Below are positions 33,121 to 44,428 of a stretch of DNA of 64,000 bases, piece after piece. The stretch lies in contig CM071568.1 in NCBI GenBank assembly GCA_036426205.1, positions 115,067,004 to 115,131,003 of the forward strand, written 5' to 3'. The notes under the pieces are model-generated. The model saw nothing but the letters and a program-made list of their open reading frames with translations, was not told the origin of the DNA and did no database searches. A program made the translations under genes and the position numbers. This stretch comes from Ascaphus truei. Lineage: Eukaryota > Chordata > Amphibia > Anura > Ascaphidae. Position 1 is the stretch's first letter. Each line of letters opens with the position of its first letter.

Positions 33121-35510
33121 TGTAAAGAACCTTTTCTTTTGTTGCTGGTTAAATCTCCTTTCCTCCGACCTTAAGGGATGACCCCGTGTCATTTGTACTG
33201 CCCTTGGGATGAATAGTTATTTTGAAAGTTCCTTGTATTATCCCCGAATGTATTTGTATATAGTTATCCTATCCCCTCTTAGATGCCTCTTTTCAAATGT
33301 AAACAAATCGAAATTAGCTAGCCTCTCCTTATAAATCAGATTATCCATCCCCTTTATTAATTTGGGGGCTCTTCTCTTCACTTTATCTAGTTCCATAATG
33401 TATTTTCTATCGAATGGTGTCCACAATTGTATTCCATATTCAAGGTGTTGTATTACTAATGCTTTAAAGAGGGGAATAATTATGCTTACTTCCCTTCCAT
33501 CCATTACCCATTAAATGCAAGATAAGATCTTGTTTGCCTTTGCAACTACTGCATGACATTGGGCACTATTCCTAAGGCTGCTGTCTACAAGCACTCCTGA
33601 ATTTTATCCATCAAGGATTCACCTTATTTTCCCCAATTTAATTCTACTTTGCCTGTTTATTCTTGTTTCCCAAATGCATAACCTTACATTTATCTGTATA
33701 GCGGCTCAGTGTGTCAAGACACTGACTGGCACTGCGTTTGGAGCAGGAAAACCTGGTTCAATTCCCGGTGTCAGCTCCTTGTGACCTTGGGCATGTCACT
33801 TTATCTCCCTGTGCCTCAGGCACCAAAAACATAGATTGTAAGCTCCATGGGGCAGGGACTGTGTCTGCAAAATGTCTCTATAAAGTGCTACGTAAAACTA
33901 GCAGCGCTCTACAAGAACATGCTATTATTATTAAACCTCATCTGCCATTTACCTGCCCAAGTTTCCAGTCTCTCCAAGTCCTTCTGGAGAGAAACTACAT
34001 CCTGCTCTGATTCTACTACCATACCCAATTTAGTGTCAACAGCAAAGATGGAGACTTTGCTCTCTATGCCAACCTCAAGGTCATTAATAAACAAGTTATA
34101 AAGCAGGGGTCCCAGTACTGATCCTTGAAGAACTCCATTCACAACTTTAGCCCAACCTGAAAAGTTCAATTTATTACAACTCTCTATTGTTTATCTTTCA
34201 ACTAGTTTGCTTTATTTTGTACACTAACCTCGTGTGGAACCGTATCAAAAGCCTTTGCCAAATCTAAGTAGCCGAACTGCATTACCCTGATCTAAATTAC
34301 TACTTGTCTCCTCAAAGAAACTAATATGGTTAGCATGGCACGACCTAACCTTCATAAATCCATGCTGACAATTACTATTAATTTAGTTTTTCTATTAGTT
34401 ATTCCTGAATATTATCCTGTAATAAACTTTCCAGTAGCTTCTCCACTATTGGTGTTAGGCTTACAGGTTTGTAATTCCATGGTTGTGATCTAGCTCTCTT
34501 TTTAAATATAGGCACCACATCTGCTTTACGCCAATCTTGTGGTACTGAGCCTGTGGAAATGGAGTTCTTGAATATTAAATGTAAGGGTATGGCTATTACT
34601 GAACATAACTCCTTAAGAACTCTTGGATATATGCCATTGGGGCCAGGTGCTTAATTTTTTTAATGTTATCAAGCCACCTTTGAAGTTTTTCCTCAGTTAA
34701 CCAATTGTTCGTTAATATAGAGGTTGTGGCTTCCTCCTGCGACACTATTATTGCAATTGATTCTTCCTTGGTAAATAAAGAGGCAAATAATTAAACCTCT
34801 GCTTTTTCCTTATCTCCAATAATTTGCCTGCCCATATCACACTGAATGGGTCCTATATTTTCTATTTTTTTTGTGTGTTATTAAGGTACTTAAAGAATCT
34901 TTTAGGGTTGATATTACTTTCTATTGCAATCCTTTTTCATTATCCATTTTTGCTAATTTAATTGCCCTTTTGCAACTTTTGTTCCATTCCTTGTCATTCT
35001 GTCCCTTGTGACTTTAATAATCTAAATGCTGGCTCTTCTTTCCATTTACTATCCTACCTGTCTATTTAGCCACATTGTTTTAGACTTATTTCTTTTATAT
35101 TTGTTACCCAAGTGTTTACACTCATAAGTGTGCTTTTATAACAATGTTTTAAAGACTGCCCATTTCTCTGCCAAAAATTTCTCTGCAACAACATCAACCC
35201 AATTTTTTCCTTGCAGATTATTCCTCATATTATTAAAATCTGCCTTTCTAAACTTTAAAGTGTTTGTTGAAACCAAGTAATATGGTTTTTGATAATTTAT
35301 TTCAAATTAGCCATGTTTATGAGCAAATGTTCTTGAGTTCAATATTTATTATTATTTCTACATTGTTTGATATTACCAAATCCAGTGTTGCCCCTCTCCT
35401 GGTTGGTTGCTCAATAATTTGGGGCATGTAATTGTCTTTAAGCACTCCCAAAAACCTGTTTCCTTTCATTAGCATTACAATCTCATAATTACAACTGTGC
35501 ATTCCTAGCA
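33121..35510 (-). mobile_element. CR1/L3-like LINE, ORF2 fragments
   Basis: The minus strand, from the 5' side (high coordinates), has an endonuclease piece (NRFLGVLKDNYMPQI..PTRRGATLDLVISN) at 35317-35470. RT at 34169-33909 (GVLQGSVLGPLLYNLFINDL, then FAVDTKLG) follows. The C-terminal ALVIQHLEYGIQLWTPFDRK...RRAPKLIKGM block is at 33504-33238, then TRGHPLRSEERRFNQQQKKRFF. The catalytic FADD is FAVD, an inactivating change. Multiple stops in 34170-35300. Confidence 0.9.
33697..33936 (+). mobile_element. tRNA-derived SINE inside CR1
   Basis: The A-box-like TAGCGGCTCAGTG (33699-33711) and B box GGTTCAATTCC (33755-33765) have tRNA-like spacing. A body with TTGTAAGCTCCATGGGGCAGGGAC and an ATTATTATT tail follow. 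It interrupts the CR1 open region. Confidence 0.75.
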
Positions 35511-36065
35511 CACTTGATTGATAAGGCGACCACCAGTTCTTGTGGAGTTGCCCTTGGTGGGCATAGGATTCTGCTTCCAGAAGGAACTCTCTTTCCAGAG
35601 GTCCCCTTTTCCATTGACGCAGTTGGTCTTGTCTGCATGCACCTCTCTTTGGACGCAACAGGGGACAACCATCTTTGCCTCTGTCACTGCACTGACAGAG
35701 CTTAGTCTTTTGTCAAAATGCCTACCACGGCAGCTGTCTCTTTTACCATCAGGTGTGTGGTTGAGAACAGTGGTAGAATGCTTGAACTGTGTTAACGATC
35801 GCTGGAGCATTGTCCATTTAGAGGAACAATGGCATTCTCGTGTACCATCAGGTGTCACGTTTATGACCACAGCACAGACTGGAAGGTGGAGATCTGTAGC
35901 TGTTTCCGGAATTGTTAATTGAACTGTATCTGCTGGAACCGATGGGATCGTATCAGATTGCGTCAGAGACTCTGGTTCTGTTGGCAATGTCGTGCTGTGA
36001 GGGTGCGCTGTAGACACTAACCCAGTAGTGTGGTCCGCAGGGTTCTGGTGATGAGCTGTAGACAC
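35505..36065 (-). pseudogene. BEL/Pao RNase H-integrase junction
   Basis: Begins with a duplicated NPADHTTG-like segment, matching BEL NPADHATRG. A Ser/Thr-rich linker, a cluster resembling FSSW..L.RA, and a terminal TGGRL motif (BEL ...GLIRVGGRL, start of the integrase zinc-binding part) follow. About 186 codons, then it is cut by the CR1 junction. The DDE core is absent. Confidence 0.65.
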
Positions 36066-36105
36066 TAAGCTGGTAGCATAGTATGCAGGGTTCTGGTCTG
36101 TAGGC
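36007..36105. repeat. 47-bp tandem duplication in BEL
   Basis: GCTGTAGACACTAA...CAGGGTTCTGG occurs at 36007 and 36054, doubling the NPADH motif. 47 is not a multiple of 3, so a frame change results. Confidence 0.75.
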
Positions 36106-36361
36106 CCATTGTGCCACTGATATGTTTGTGTGGACTTCTCGATTCCCTTTCCTTTAGTTAGTGGATTCCCACTGGGTTGTGGAGTGGAAAAGGAGTTGTC
36201 CGATTGTCTTATCTTTGAAGATCTTTGTCAATCAACTTCAGAAGATAGTGCTCTTCCATTGGTGAAGGTGATATGTTGTCTTTTGTTGTCTGGACTACTG
36301 AAAATCCAAGGCCATTGTCACATTCCTCTGATACAAATATGTTTTTTGTGGTTCTTAGGGG

Positions 36362-36887
36362 TTATTTCTCTTGGTTGCTAAGCGTTCCTGTCACTTGGAT
36401 ATGGCCAAGATAGGGTTTGAAGAGGGATGTGTGTCCACGTTCCATTATATTTGTTCTGTAGGCATCAACATAGTCTGGATTGTGCCCTTTGGCACTGTAA
36501 ACATTGCCCACTATCACCCATCCTAGGTCATCTTTGAGCAAAAGGGGCTTTGTGGGGTCCGTTGCGCTGTTCACGGATTTTGTGCACTCTCAGGATGTCC
36601 CTGCCAAGCAGTAGCAAAATCTTGGAATCTTGTTCTATCGGCGGGATGCGGTCAGCTATTCCCTTAAGGTGTGAGTGATTATGTGCCATATCTGGTGTGG
36701 GAATCTCACTCCTGTTCGCCGCTTTATAATTGTACTCTATAAGTGTAGGGAGTGGTATTTTTATTCTACCATCCATGGAACATATGGTATAGCCATTTGC
36801 CTTCCTCCCTGTTGTATCAGTTAGTATAGCACATGTTCTGAGTGTGTAGAGGGGGGGGGGGGGGGTGTTGTCTTGTGTGATGAACAA
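36362..36887 (-). pseudogene. BEL/Pao protease region
   Basis: Two overlapping frames. The 36887-36528 frame has GRKANGYTICS..G, LP.L.EYNYKAANRSEIPTP, HSHLKGIADRIP and ILLLLGRDILRVHK...NGP..PFAQR. The 36574-36362 frame has LKDDLGWVIVGNV. These are the conserved blocks downstream of the BEL aspartic protease active site. A G16 run at 36848-36863 lies just upstream on the coding side and probably caused the loss of frame. Confidence 0.85.
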
Positions 36888-37300
36888 GTTGAAGAATTCT
36901 GACTTGACTAATGACCTGTTACTTTAATCATCAATATTGCATATATCCTAGTGGCCCTTTCAAGTAGTCCCTTGGGATATACTGCAACAAGGCATATTTT
37001 GGAGCAGTGCCTTTGGTCACATCCTTCTCCTCAAACCTCGGTGCACTGGGATGTGACAGATGGTGATGTTGACTTCTCTTCTCTTTCCTCTCCGCCATAC
37101 TTTGCCATGGAAGTAGGATTGTTGACTTGGTCAAGATTCAGTGTCTCTGGATGTAGAAATGTTACATGCTTGTCACTGTTGCACACTGGACCTTTGATGG
37201 CTTCTTTACAGTCTTTGAATAGATGACTTATGGAGGCGCAGCACCTGAAGCAAACTTCAAATTCTCTGAGTAGGTTCTTGAGTTCCTCTATGGCTTCATC

Positions 37301-38107
37301 CTAAATCCAAAGTGGTTGTGGCTTCTTGTGTACGGGGCATTCTCTGTTTGGGTCCCCTGTCTCCCTGCTTGGAGAGATGGTATGTTTGGGACGTGTAGAT
37401 GTTTTCAAAGACATGTCTGTCCTGTGGACTGAGATAGGCATTCTGATGCTACCGTATCTTGTCACCGGTCCTTCACTCTTTAGGTTGCTTGCACTGGGTG
37501 TTGTTGGTGTACCCATGGCGAAGCTGGGATCGGTTTTCATTAAAGCTGCTTCTTGAATGAAGTTTAAGAAGAATGAAAAGGGGGAAGGCGACTTGCTTCT
37601 CCCTTTTTGTATTTTGAACATTGCGAAAACCATCTGTTTTGGAGGTTGTGAGGTTGTTTCTCGAAGATGGGATTTACTCCACGAGCAGAGTCTAAGATGT
37701 TGAGACCTGATAGAGATTGATCTGCTCTTGAAGACTCCAATTCCTGCAGCAGATCTCCAAGCTCTCGTAGTTTCGTATAATCTTTGACTGTGATTCTTGG
37801 GAAGCTGTTGTCTCTAAAAAGTGTGTCTTCGATTACCTCTGGCTACCATAGCACCTTTCTTGTCTCTTCCATACTAAGTCAAGACCTACTTGAGGGTTGT
37901 TTACATTTGCTGCCCTCTCTTCACATGTTCTGCAGATTCTTTCCCCAACCATTTGGTTAGCAGGTTTAGTTCTTCCCTTGGAGTGAAATCCAAGCTCTTG
38001 ATTACATCTTTGAATGTGGACTTCCATACTCTGTAGTTCTCAGGACAGTCATTGAAGTTGGAAAGTCCTGTTTGCACCATATCACACTGGATAATATACT
38101 TGCCCAT
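37301..38107 (-). pseudogene. BEL/Pao Gag, central part
   Basis: Minus-strand pieces include CPENYRVWKSTFKDVIKSLDF then EELNLLTKWLGKESAEHVKR (37901-38107) and NPQVGLDLVWKRQERCYGS (37833-37870). The PSPFSFFLNFIQEAALMKTDPSF block is at 37633-37540. These match the conserved BEL Gag order. Stops and frame changes separate the pieces. Confidence 0.85.
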
Positions 38108-38226
38108 GTCTGTTTGGCTGATGCATCTGTATATTGGTTATGTGGAGGATGTGGGCGTTCACGATCTGGTGTGTTGCTCTTTCCACCGTCTATGTTTACA
38201 GCATTGGATTGTAGGGTCAAGTGGGG

Positions 38227-38838
38227 TCAATGAGTGTGTGTTGGTGCAATGGTATTTGCTGGGAGGGACCTTGCAGTCGCCTCTTCCTTGGTGTGGATGT
38301 GTGATGACTGCTGGTCAGTGTGGGGAGCTGTGTTTCTCTGTGTGGGCATACCTAGATTGCGAGCCTTTTGTAGTGCATCCGTATGCGTGTGGGCGTGTGG
38401 ATCACTGTTGTAGCTGTAGCTATCCCAGGTAGTGTATGCCTTTGAAGAAACAGCATCTACTCCACGTGTACTTTCCAAAGCTCCGGCATCTGTGATATCC
38501 TCCTCATCAGGTAGAGCTGGTGCATTGGCGTTCACTCTGGGGAGGCTCCTCACATAATCTTTATTACGTTGGGCTGGATCCTATGAAGCTATCCGATTAT
38601 ACGATTGCTCTCCACCATCTTGTCGTGCGGCTGCTTCTAAGACCTCTGCTGCAGCGGAGGCTTCCCTTTCTTTGCTTAAAGCCTCTAAGTTCACGTCCAA
38701 TTCAGTCTTCTTATGCGCAGCGTCTGCTGCGGCAATAGCAGTGACAGTGCTGGCTTCAGCAATGGTGGCGGAAGTAGCGATTGTGTCCCTCTGCTCCTCC
38801 TCTTCTATGCAGGACCTCCCTAACTTCATGGCTACCAC
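38227..38838 (-). pseudogene. BEL/Pao Gag N-terminus
   Basis: 38838-38581 starts MVAMKLGRSCIEEEEQRD and is an Ala/Glu-rich helix (AAARQDGGEQ), as at the start of BEL Gag. 38553-38227 continues in another frame with His/Thr-rich low-complexity sequence. No TATA or splice feature seen. Confidence 0.6.
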
Positions 38839-38889
38839 TTTCTGATTGTAGAAAAACGAAGACTAATCTCCAAGTCCAATGCTCCAAAA

Positions 38890-40494
38890 GATATCAAGAT
38901 TCTGTATTTAAATAATAATCTTCTTATCCATGATAAACATATATTGACATATCCAGGAATACAATGTGAGTATATTCAAATTCAGGTCATTAGTGCTCAC
39001 ACTTGGGGGTAATTCTGGTAATTAGACATCTTAGGATGTAAGGATATCCACATGAAAGTGGAGCCCAAACACATAAATCTAAAAGTCCAAGACCCCTAGA
39101 GCTAGACCTTTAGTGATAACATCTCCCATGAGGGTACTCATGACCTCCGTCTGTGGAGTCCTGGAACCTGCGTGCTCTCAGCCCGGTGCAATCACAATGA
39201 AGACTTCCTCCCGGCGTGGAAGAGATGATGGCGATGCACTGCGTGTCAAATGCTGAAGGGTGCGTTCCAACGTAAAGGAAGTGCGGCTGAAGCTGGTTCA
39301 AAGTGTCAAAAAAGGATTTTATTGAATGTGTGTGGCAGCATATGTTAAAAACAAGAGTCAGGAAAGGGACCTCTGATGCGTTTCGTGCAGGTACTGCACT
39401 TTATTTGCTGCTTTTCATAGTGTTTTTCTTGCATCTGTTGTGGTTGTGTAGCGGCCTCAGCGTCTGAGTTGTCACTTTCATGCGTGGTGTCTGGTGAGGA
39501 TCTGAGTTCTGCCATACTGCAGGTGTATGTAGGCCTTAAGCCAGTGTGTGTGTGGTGTGCGGTCTGTTACCTGTGTCAGCAATGGACGACTGTCTCAGAT
39601 GGTGCCAGTCGGTGTGCTGCAGCGGTCAGTGTAGCAATAGCTGTGCATACAGGTTTCCGTGGCTCTGACCCGTGTCTTGACAGATGTCCTTTAGCATGGC
39701 CCTTGGTAGCCCTAGCTGTGGGGACGTAGCGCTGTGGGGATGTAGCGCAGTGGTAGGTGAGATTCGTTCTACCTCACTGTGGGCTGTGCAGAGCTGCAGG
39801 GCTTGCTAGTCTCTGTAGCTGCAGCTGCAATGTGTGTATATGCAGGGGCTCTGCTCTCTGAAGCTGTCTACAGCTGTGAGGCAGTGACTGATCTTTCAGA
39901 AGACTGTTATACTGCAGCTCCTGTAGAGTGGTCTTTTACTCTTTAGAAGCAGCAGCTTTTGTCTGTGTAGCTTCTCTGCAGCCTGTACTGCAGTGGGTAT
40001 CCTCTCAGAAAGCTGTGCAACTGCAGCCTGTGCCTCAGCAGTGGAGCTGTTTAAAGCTGTAGTTGTAGCACTGAATCACCCAGTTGTAGTGCTCTTATTT
40101 ACTGTTCTGGCCTTCTAGCCCCTTGTAGCAAAGGGATAGGGTCAGGCAGGTTAACTCACTCCCTTTAGATGCACATGACTGCTTCTTTTCTTTCTGTTCT
40201 TTTATTGCAAAACAAACAATAACAACAGATGAGGGGAACTGTGGGTGAGTGGCATGTGGGGGAGAGGTACATTAAGAATGCTTTCTATGGGAGAGGCAGC
40301 AAGAGATGTGTACTCACAGACTCCTGGATCCAAAAGGAAGTTGCTAGACTGTAAAAACAGGAACAAGCAAATGGGGCATACTGAAACACAAAAAAAGGCA
40401 GGGGAAGAGGCCTAAACCAACTCAAGTTTTGAGCAGAGAGAGGTTTCCAAGGCAACTGGGAGAAGCTAATGGAAACTACAGGGAATAGCAACAT
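38890..40494 (-). repeat. possible BEL 5' LTR/leader region
   Basis: Lies between BEL Gag and PLE B. It is rich in CTGCAG/GCAGC words and has a minus-strand AATAAA (plus 40201-40206). LTR ends could not be fixed. A PLE-like insert lies at 39290-39430. No ORF supported. Confidence 0.3.
39373..39411 (-). ncRNA. hammerhead-like hairpin (PLE terminus)
   Basis: The minus strand reads CAAATAAA, a perfect GTGCAG/CTGCAC stem with a TAC loop, then GAAACGCATCAG. The GAAAC box is intact and the first box is degenerate. It belongs to a short PLE-like insert at about 39290-39430. Confidence 0.45.
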
Positions 40495-40834
40495 TGTTGC
40501 GACTATATTGAGGAGCTGACAGCCTCAGAGTACCGAAAAGGAATGAATAGCAAACAGTAGGTTTCTGACCAAGCCATGTTTGGTGTGTTATGTTATGTTT
40601 TATGTATTATGGCTTGATAGTGACTTCTTACTAGAATATCTTTTAGGTTACAGCTTCTCCTGCTGGTGAGTTTAGGTGAAGATAATAAAACCCCTTTCAG
40701 GTCTTCATCATCCAGGAGGATATGCCAATGTTTGTTAAAGATCCGGTAGACCGCATCCCATTGGTCATTGAATGTCCCTACAAACCGAATGGGTACATTA
40801 TCATTGCAGACCGAAGCTGTATTGGCCAGTAATT

Positions 40835-41250
40835 GAGTTCTTGCTGTTTTTGCCGCCCTATTATAGGTTCCTATTCATGTGGTCGGTGTAGGGCTTGTAG
40901 ATTTGTACCCAAAAGGAAAGTGTTCAGGGACTCTACACAACAACAGGTATTTAAGATCAAAGATTTTATTAACTGTGTTACTGTAGGTGTGATATACCTG
41001 ATTGTATGTGGGTGTGGGAAATTATATGTTGGAAAAACATTTACAGTTCAACAAGAGGATACTGGAACATCTTGGATCCATCCAAAATGCCACAGATACA
41101 CCAGTGGCAAGGCATATAATTAACGAACACAATGGAGACACTGACCAATTGATCTTTATTGGTATTGAACATATTCCTTTGGGTCCAAGAAAGGGAGATT
41201 GGGATAAAAAAAACTACTACAAACTGAGTGCAAATGGATATACACACTAA
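40835..41250 (+). pseudogene. PLE B GIY-YIG endonuclease
   Basis: GSYSCGRCRACRFV cysteine cluster, then VIYLIVCGCGKLYVGKT (GIY-YIG core). A frame change follows and the catalytic helix continues as FNKRILEHLGSI with TPVARHIINEHNGD. Truncated or frameshifted at about 41050. Confidence 0.85.
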
Positions 41251-41907
41251 AGACACTCAGCCCTATGGGTTTGAATGAAGGCTTTATTTATTCTCCATTC
41301 TTATGAATTGATGATGTCTGGTTAACACTGTGTTAATTTCACTAACACACACTAGGGGGATCCAGGTATATAGTTTAACTTAGATGCTCGTTTTGAACTA
41401 CGGGCGGGCAGACTAGGTTAGTCCATTCCTACATCTCTACCTGTGGATTCCCTCTATATATGTATATGTGTCCATAATGACTGTCAGTGTTTAAACCAGA
41501 CATCATCTGCACTTTGGGGATGCCTGCTTGTGCCCCCCTCTCTTTTTCTCCATTTTCTATTATCTAGCACTCACTCAACCATAAGGGAGTAGTTATCCCT
41601 TCTCCTGGATTTATTGCTCTTTACAGAATTTCTATATACAACAGGATTTTATCAATATGCTGTGCTCACTGAGGTTGAGTGCTGTCAGCATTTGCATGTA
41701 TTAAGTGAAGGATGAGTTATGCAGCGATGATCCGTGGCTATGTGGCTTTTCTTCCCCTGTAAATAATTATATATATGCGTATACTTAGATGCGTGAAGCA
41801 TCAGATTGGCCAAGTATCACCCTATAAGGGCGATTCATTACACACAGGTATCCACCCACTGTGGGACTATATAAGACAGTAACGCTACTCAATGTACATG
41901 CCTCCTA

Positions 41908-41946
41908 CCTTGAGAAAGCGCGAGTTCCGAGCGCAAAACGTACGTC
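41908..41946 (+). ncRNA. hammerhead-like hairpin in PLE B 3' region
   Basis: CTTGAGAAA, a GCGC stem, then AAAACGTACGTC; the second box has A for G (AAAAC versus GAAAC). Likely inactive. Confidence 0.35.
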
Positions 41947-42828
41947 ATCACGCAGAGGTCTTGGAGGTTCCGGGTGAGGTAGTTCCGGTTTTGTTTGTAG
42001 TGGATAGCAGTATGAGGAGAGGCATTACCTAACCATCGGGGCTAGAGTGGCAGTTGATTTCTCCTATCATTTGTCATATGGTATTCGCTAGTATTGAGTA
42101 TGTTACATCACCAAGCGATTTGATTGGGGTTATACTTAAGATATATGTGATACTTAACAGCTGACTATTACTTGCTCATGTGGTACTGGGTGATTGCCTT
42201 ACACTCCCTTCTACATGCCATGTATTGCACTATATAGTACACAGTACTGTTTATGATATCTCGTGCTTTTGGAGTATGTGATGGGAAATGTGGTTCTGCC
42301 TGAGTCCCATTATCGGGTTGATATTGATCTAATGGTGATACCATTTAACCTTGTGGCATTAGTCTACTCACATTGCATACACAATTGAAGTGTTCCCTAA
42401 ATAGATGGGACGACCGAGGTATCACTTTGAGGAACTTCATAATTAATAGACTTGAGTACCGTTTGTCCTCAGAGTTGCTTACCAACACCCTTTTTATTGT
42501 TTTAATTATTTGAGTGTATTATTAATTGTGTTGCGTCGCCATGCTTTGCACATTAAAGTTTTTTTGTTTTTGAGCCATTGGGGCTTTTTACGGGTAACTG
42601 TCCACCCACAGTGTTGGGAGCGGTTACTTTATGTAATTACATTGGCCAATTTGACCATTAGGTCTGGGCGTCTAATACACCCCCTACACTGTTTAACAGC
42701 CTTTGAGTGCAGACAATTGGGATCTTGAAGAGATCCTGTGATTTCCCCTCTCGTTGTGTTGATTTCTAAAATGTGCCAAGAATGAAGATAGTGAGTGTAG
42801 GCAACATATACTCTCACTCCATCCCTGA

Positions 42829-43764
42829 CACCAGAATGGGGACTTATATATTTTTATCACACAGAAGACAGGACACAGTATATATTATTAAAGCTTTATC
42901 TTAATTGGTATATGTACAGATAACCTGTGAATGAACTGTGGGATTTCCAAGTCATGGATTCCTAGAGACCAGATGGCTACCAAACTTGGTGCCTATGGGT
43001 CTGTGCGGAGTCCTGACTTGAAAGCCTTAGAGATGCCAAGGTATTAGAACAGGAGGGGTACTGCAGTTCTGCTTGAGTACCCGCATCCTGGACTAACACA
43101 GGGCTTTCTGGCCACCATTTGCCAGATCCCAGACTCTGTGGAGCCTGGACAGCGGGTGGGCTCAGTATGCAAAGAGGCAGAGGTGCCAGGTTGGCGCATG
43201 CCCCTTTGCAGAATGAGAAAAGGTACCCACCCGGCTTTACAATACCGGCAAATCGGTGATTGGCTGGCAGGGAAATTCCCACGCTCTGATAGGCTGTAGA
43301 GGTTTGTGAATGGCACCCTGAAACCCATAAGAAACCTTGCAGCCAATGAGGAGCGCAGATTCCAAGCGCCAAACCATCAGTGGCAAATTTAAAGATGCTC
43401 TGTGCTGAATAGACGCAAGCTGGCTTCAAAGATTTTGCGTGAGAAAGTTTTCTAAGTCCCATTTTTGAGAATGTAGCGGTAGCGGTCGCGGCTGGCATTG
43501 CATGCCGAAATCAGTTCCAGGATTTTGTGAGTACCTCCCGGTCATTGGAAAGGGCTCCTACAGAAGTCATTTTTGTGACATTTGTTTAAAGGATAGGTTT
43601 TTTTGTTAGCCCCGTTCCCAGTAAGTGTGTTAACCCTGTAAAATGTGTTACATTGTGTGTATGTCTTTTCCTGAAATAAATTACCATTTATTTTACCTCC
43701 CTGCTTTGCTCAATCAATGATCCCGGTATTAAAAGGTGTTAATAAATCTGGTCTCCCGTGACAC
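42829..43764 (+). repeat. possible solo LTR
   Basis: TGACACCAG at the left, and CCCGTGACA at the right after AATAAA-containing sequence (GAAATAAATTACC at about 43674, TTAATAAATCTGG near 43740). No clear TSD. The overlapping minus-strand ORF of 173 codons has no motif and is not called. Confidence 0.35.
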
Positions 43765-43898
43765 TCATGGTAGCTAATTATATTATTTGTTTAAAGAATT
43801 TAATGTGAAATTAAATGTTAAGAGGTTGTTATTAACCAGGGGAAATACTTTACAAAATAAAAACCTTCTATGTAGCTGCCATGCATTCCAGAGAATAA

Positions 43899-44414
43899 TA
43901 TGGAAAATAGCTGAAGCGCTCAAATGCAGGTATATCTCAAAATGATAATAAGCCAGACCACTGTACCAGGGTACTAACAATTGATATAGTACCTATTGTG
44001 TCATATAATGGGTACTATCCTCCTGAAGACAGGTGGTGTGTGGTGCAACCCACTCACCATATGTCTCATTGGCAGGTTCCCCTGAAAAATATGCAAATAC
44101 TCACATCCTGGTAGGGCAGGCAGGCAGGCTGTGCAGCTACTCAATGCAATACAGGGAAAAGGGAGACCAAAAAGCGCACCAGCACAAACGGAGCAGGAAG
44201 AAACCAGAACAAAAAAATTATTAAAAGGGCACTTTAATGTGGCAAAAGACCCATCCAATGCATTTCGAACGTCGCAGAAAAAGAACGCTGCGACGTTCGA
44301 AATGCATTGGATGGGTCTTTTGCCACATTAAAGTGCCCTTTTAATCATTTTTTTGTTCTGGTTTCTTCCTGCTCCGTTTGTGCTGGTGCGCTTTTTGGTC
44401 TCCCTTTTCCCTGT
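43899..44414. mobile_element. PLE-derived palindromic insertion, 14-bp TSD
   Basis: ATTCCAGAGAATAA at 43885-43898 and 44415-44428. The right half is a near-perfect 270-bp palindrome. The insert also has (CAGG)n-like sequence near 44117. It carries the altered terminal block CGAAATGC at the palindrome centre. Confidence 0.85.
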
Positions 44415-44417
44415 ATT
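44148..44417. repeat. 270-bp near-perfect palindrome
   Basis: Arms 44148-44277 and 44288-44417 with a 10-base spacer. I see one or two mismatches (ATTATT versus AATCAT). Each arm includes TGGCAAAAGACCCATCCAAT and the CGACGTTCGAAATGC block. This is a strong cruciform or RNA hairpin former. Confidence 0.95.
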
Positions 44418-44428
44418 CCAGAGAATAA

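Larger units (their letters stand above)
35505..38838 (-). mobile_element. BEL/Pao retrotransposon, decayed
   Basis: Minus-strand order is Gag (38838-37301), protease region (36887-36362), then a jump to the RNase H/integrase junction (36065-35505). Most of RT and RNase H is missing. CR1 sequence abuts at about 35510. The 5' LTR may lie in 38900-40494. Confidence 0.85.
40690..42800 (+). mobile_element. PLE B with internally inverted 5' part
   Basis: 40690-40815 on the minus strand encodes YRIFNKHWHILLDDEDLK, the PLE post-RT block. From 40835 the plus strand encodes the following cysteine and GIY-YIG region. The two halves face opposite ways at about 40815-40835. The 3' region contains a terminal-repeat hairpin at 41908-41946 (plus strand: CTTGAGAAA, a GCGC/GCGC stem, then AAAACGTACGTC). 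The 42800 end is approximate. Confidence 0.75.

Noticed and set aside
42977..43498. 173-codon minus-strand ORF
   Set aside because: No domain, Ala/Pro/Ser-biased, inside a probable LTR.
42829..43764. firm solo LTR call
   Set aside because: Ends fit but no TSD; reported only at low confidence.
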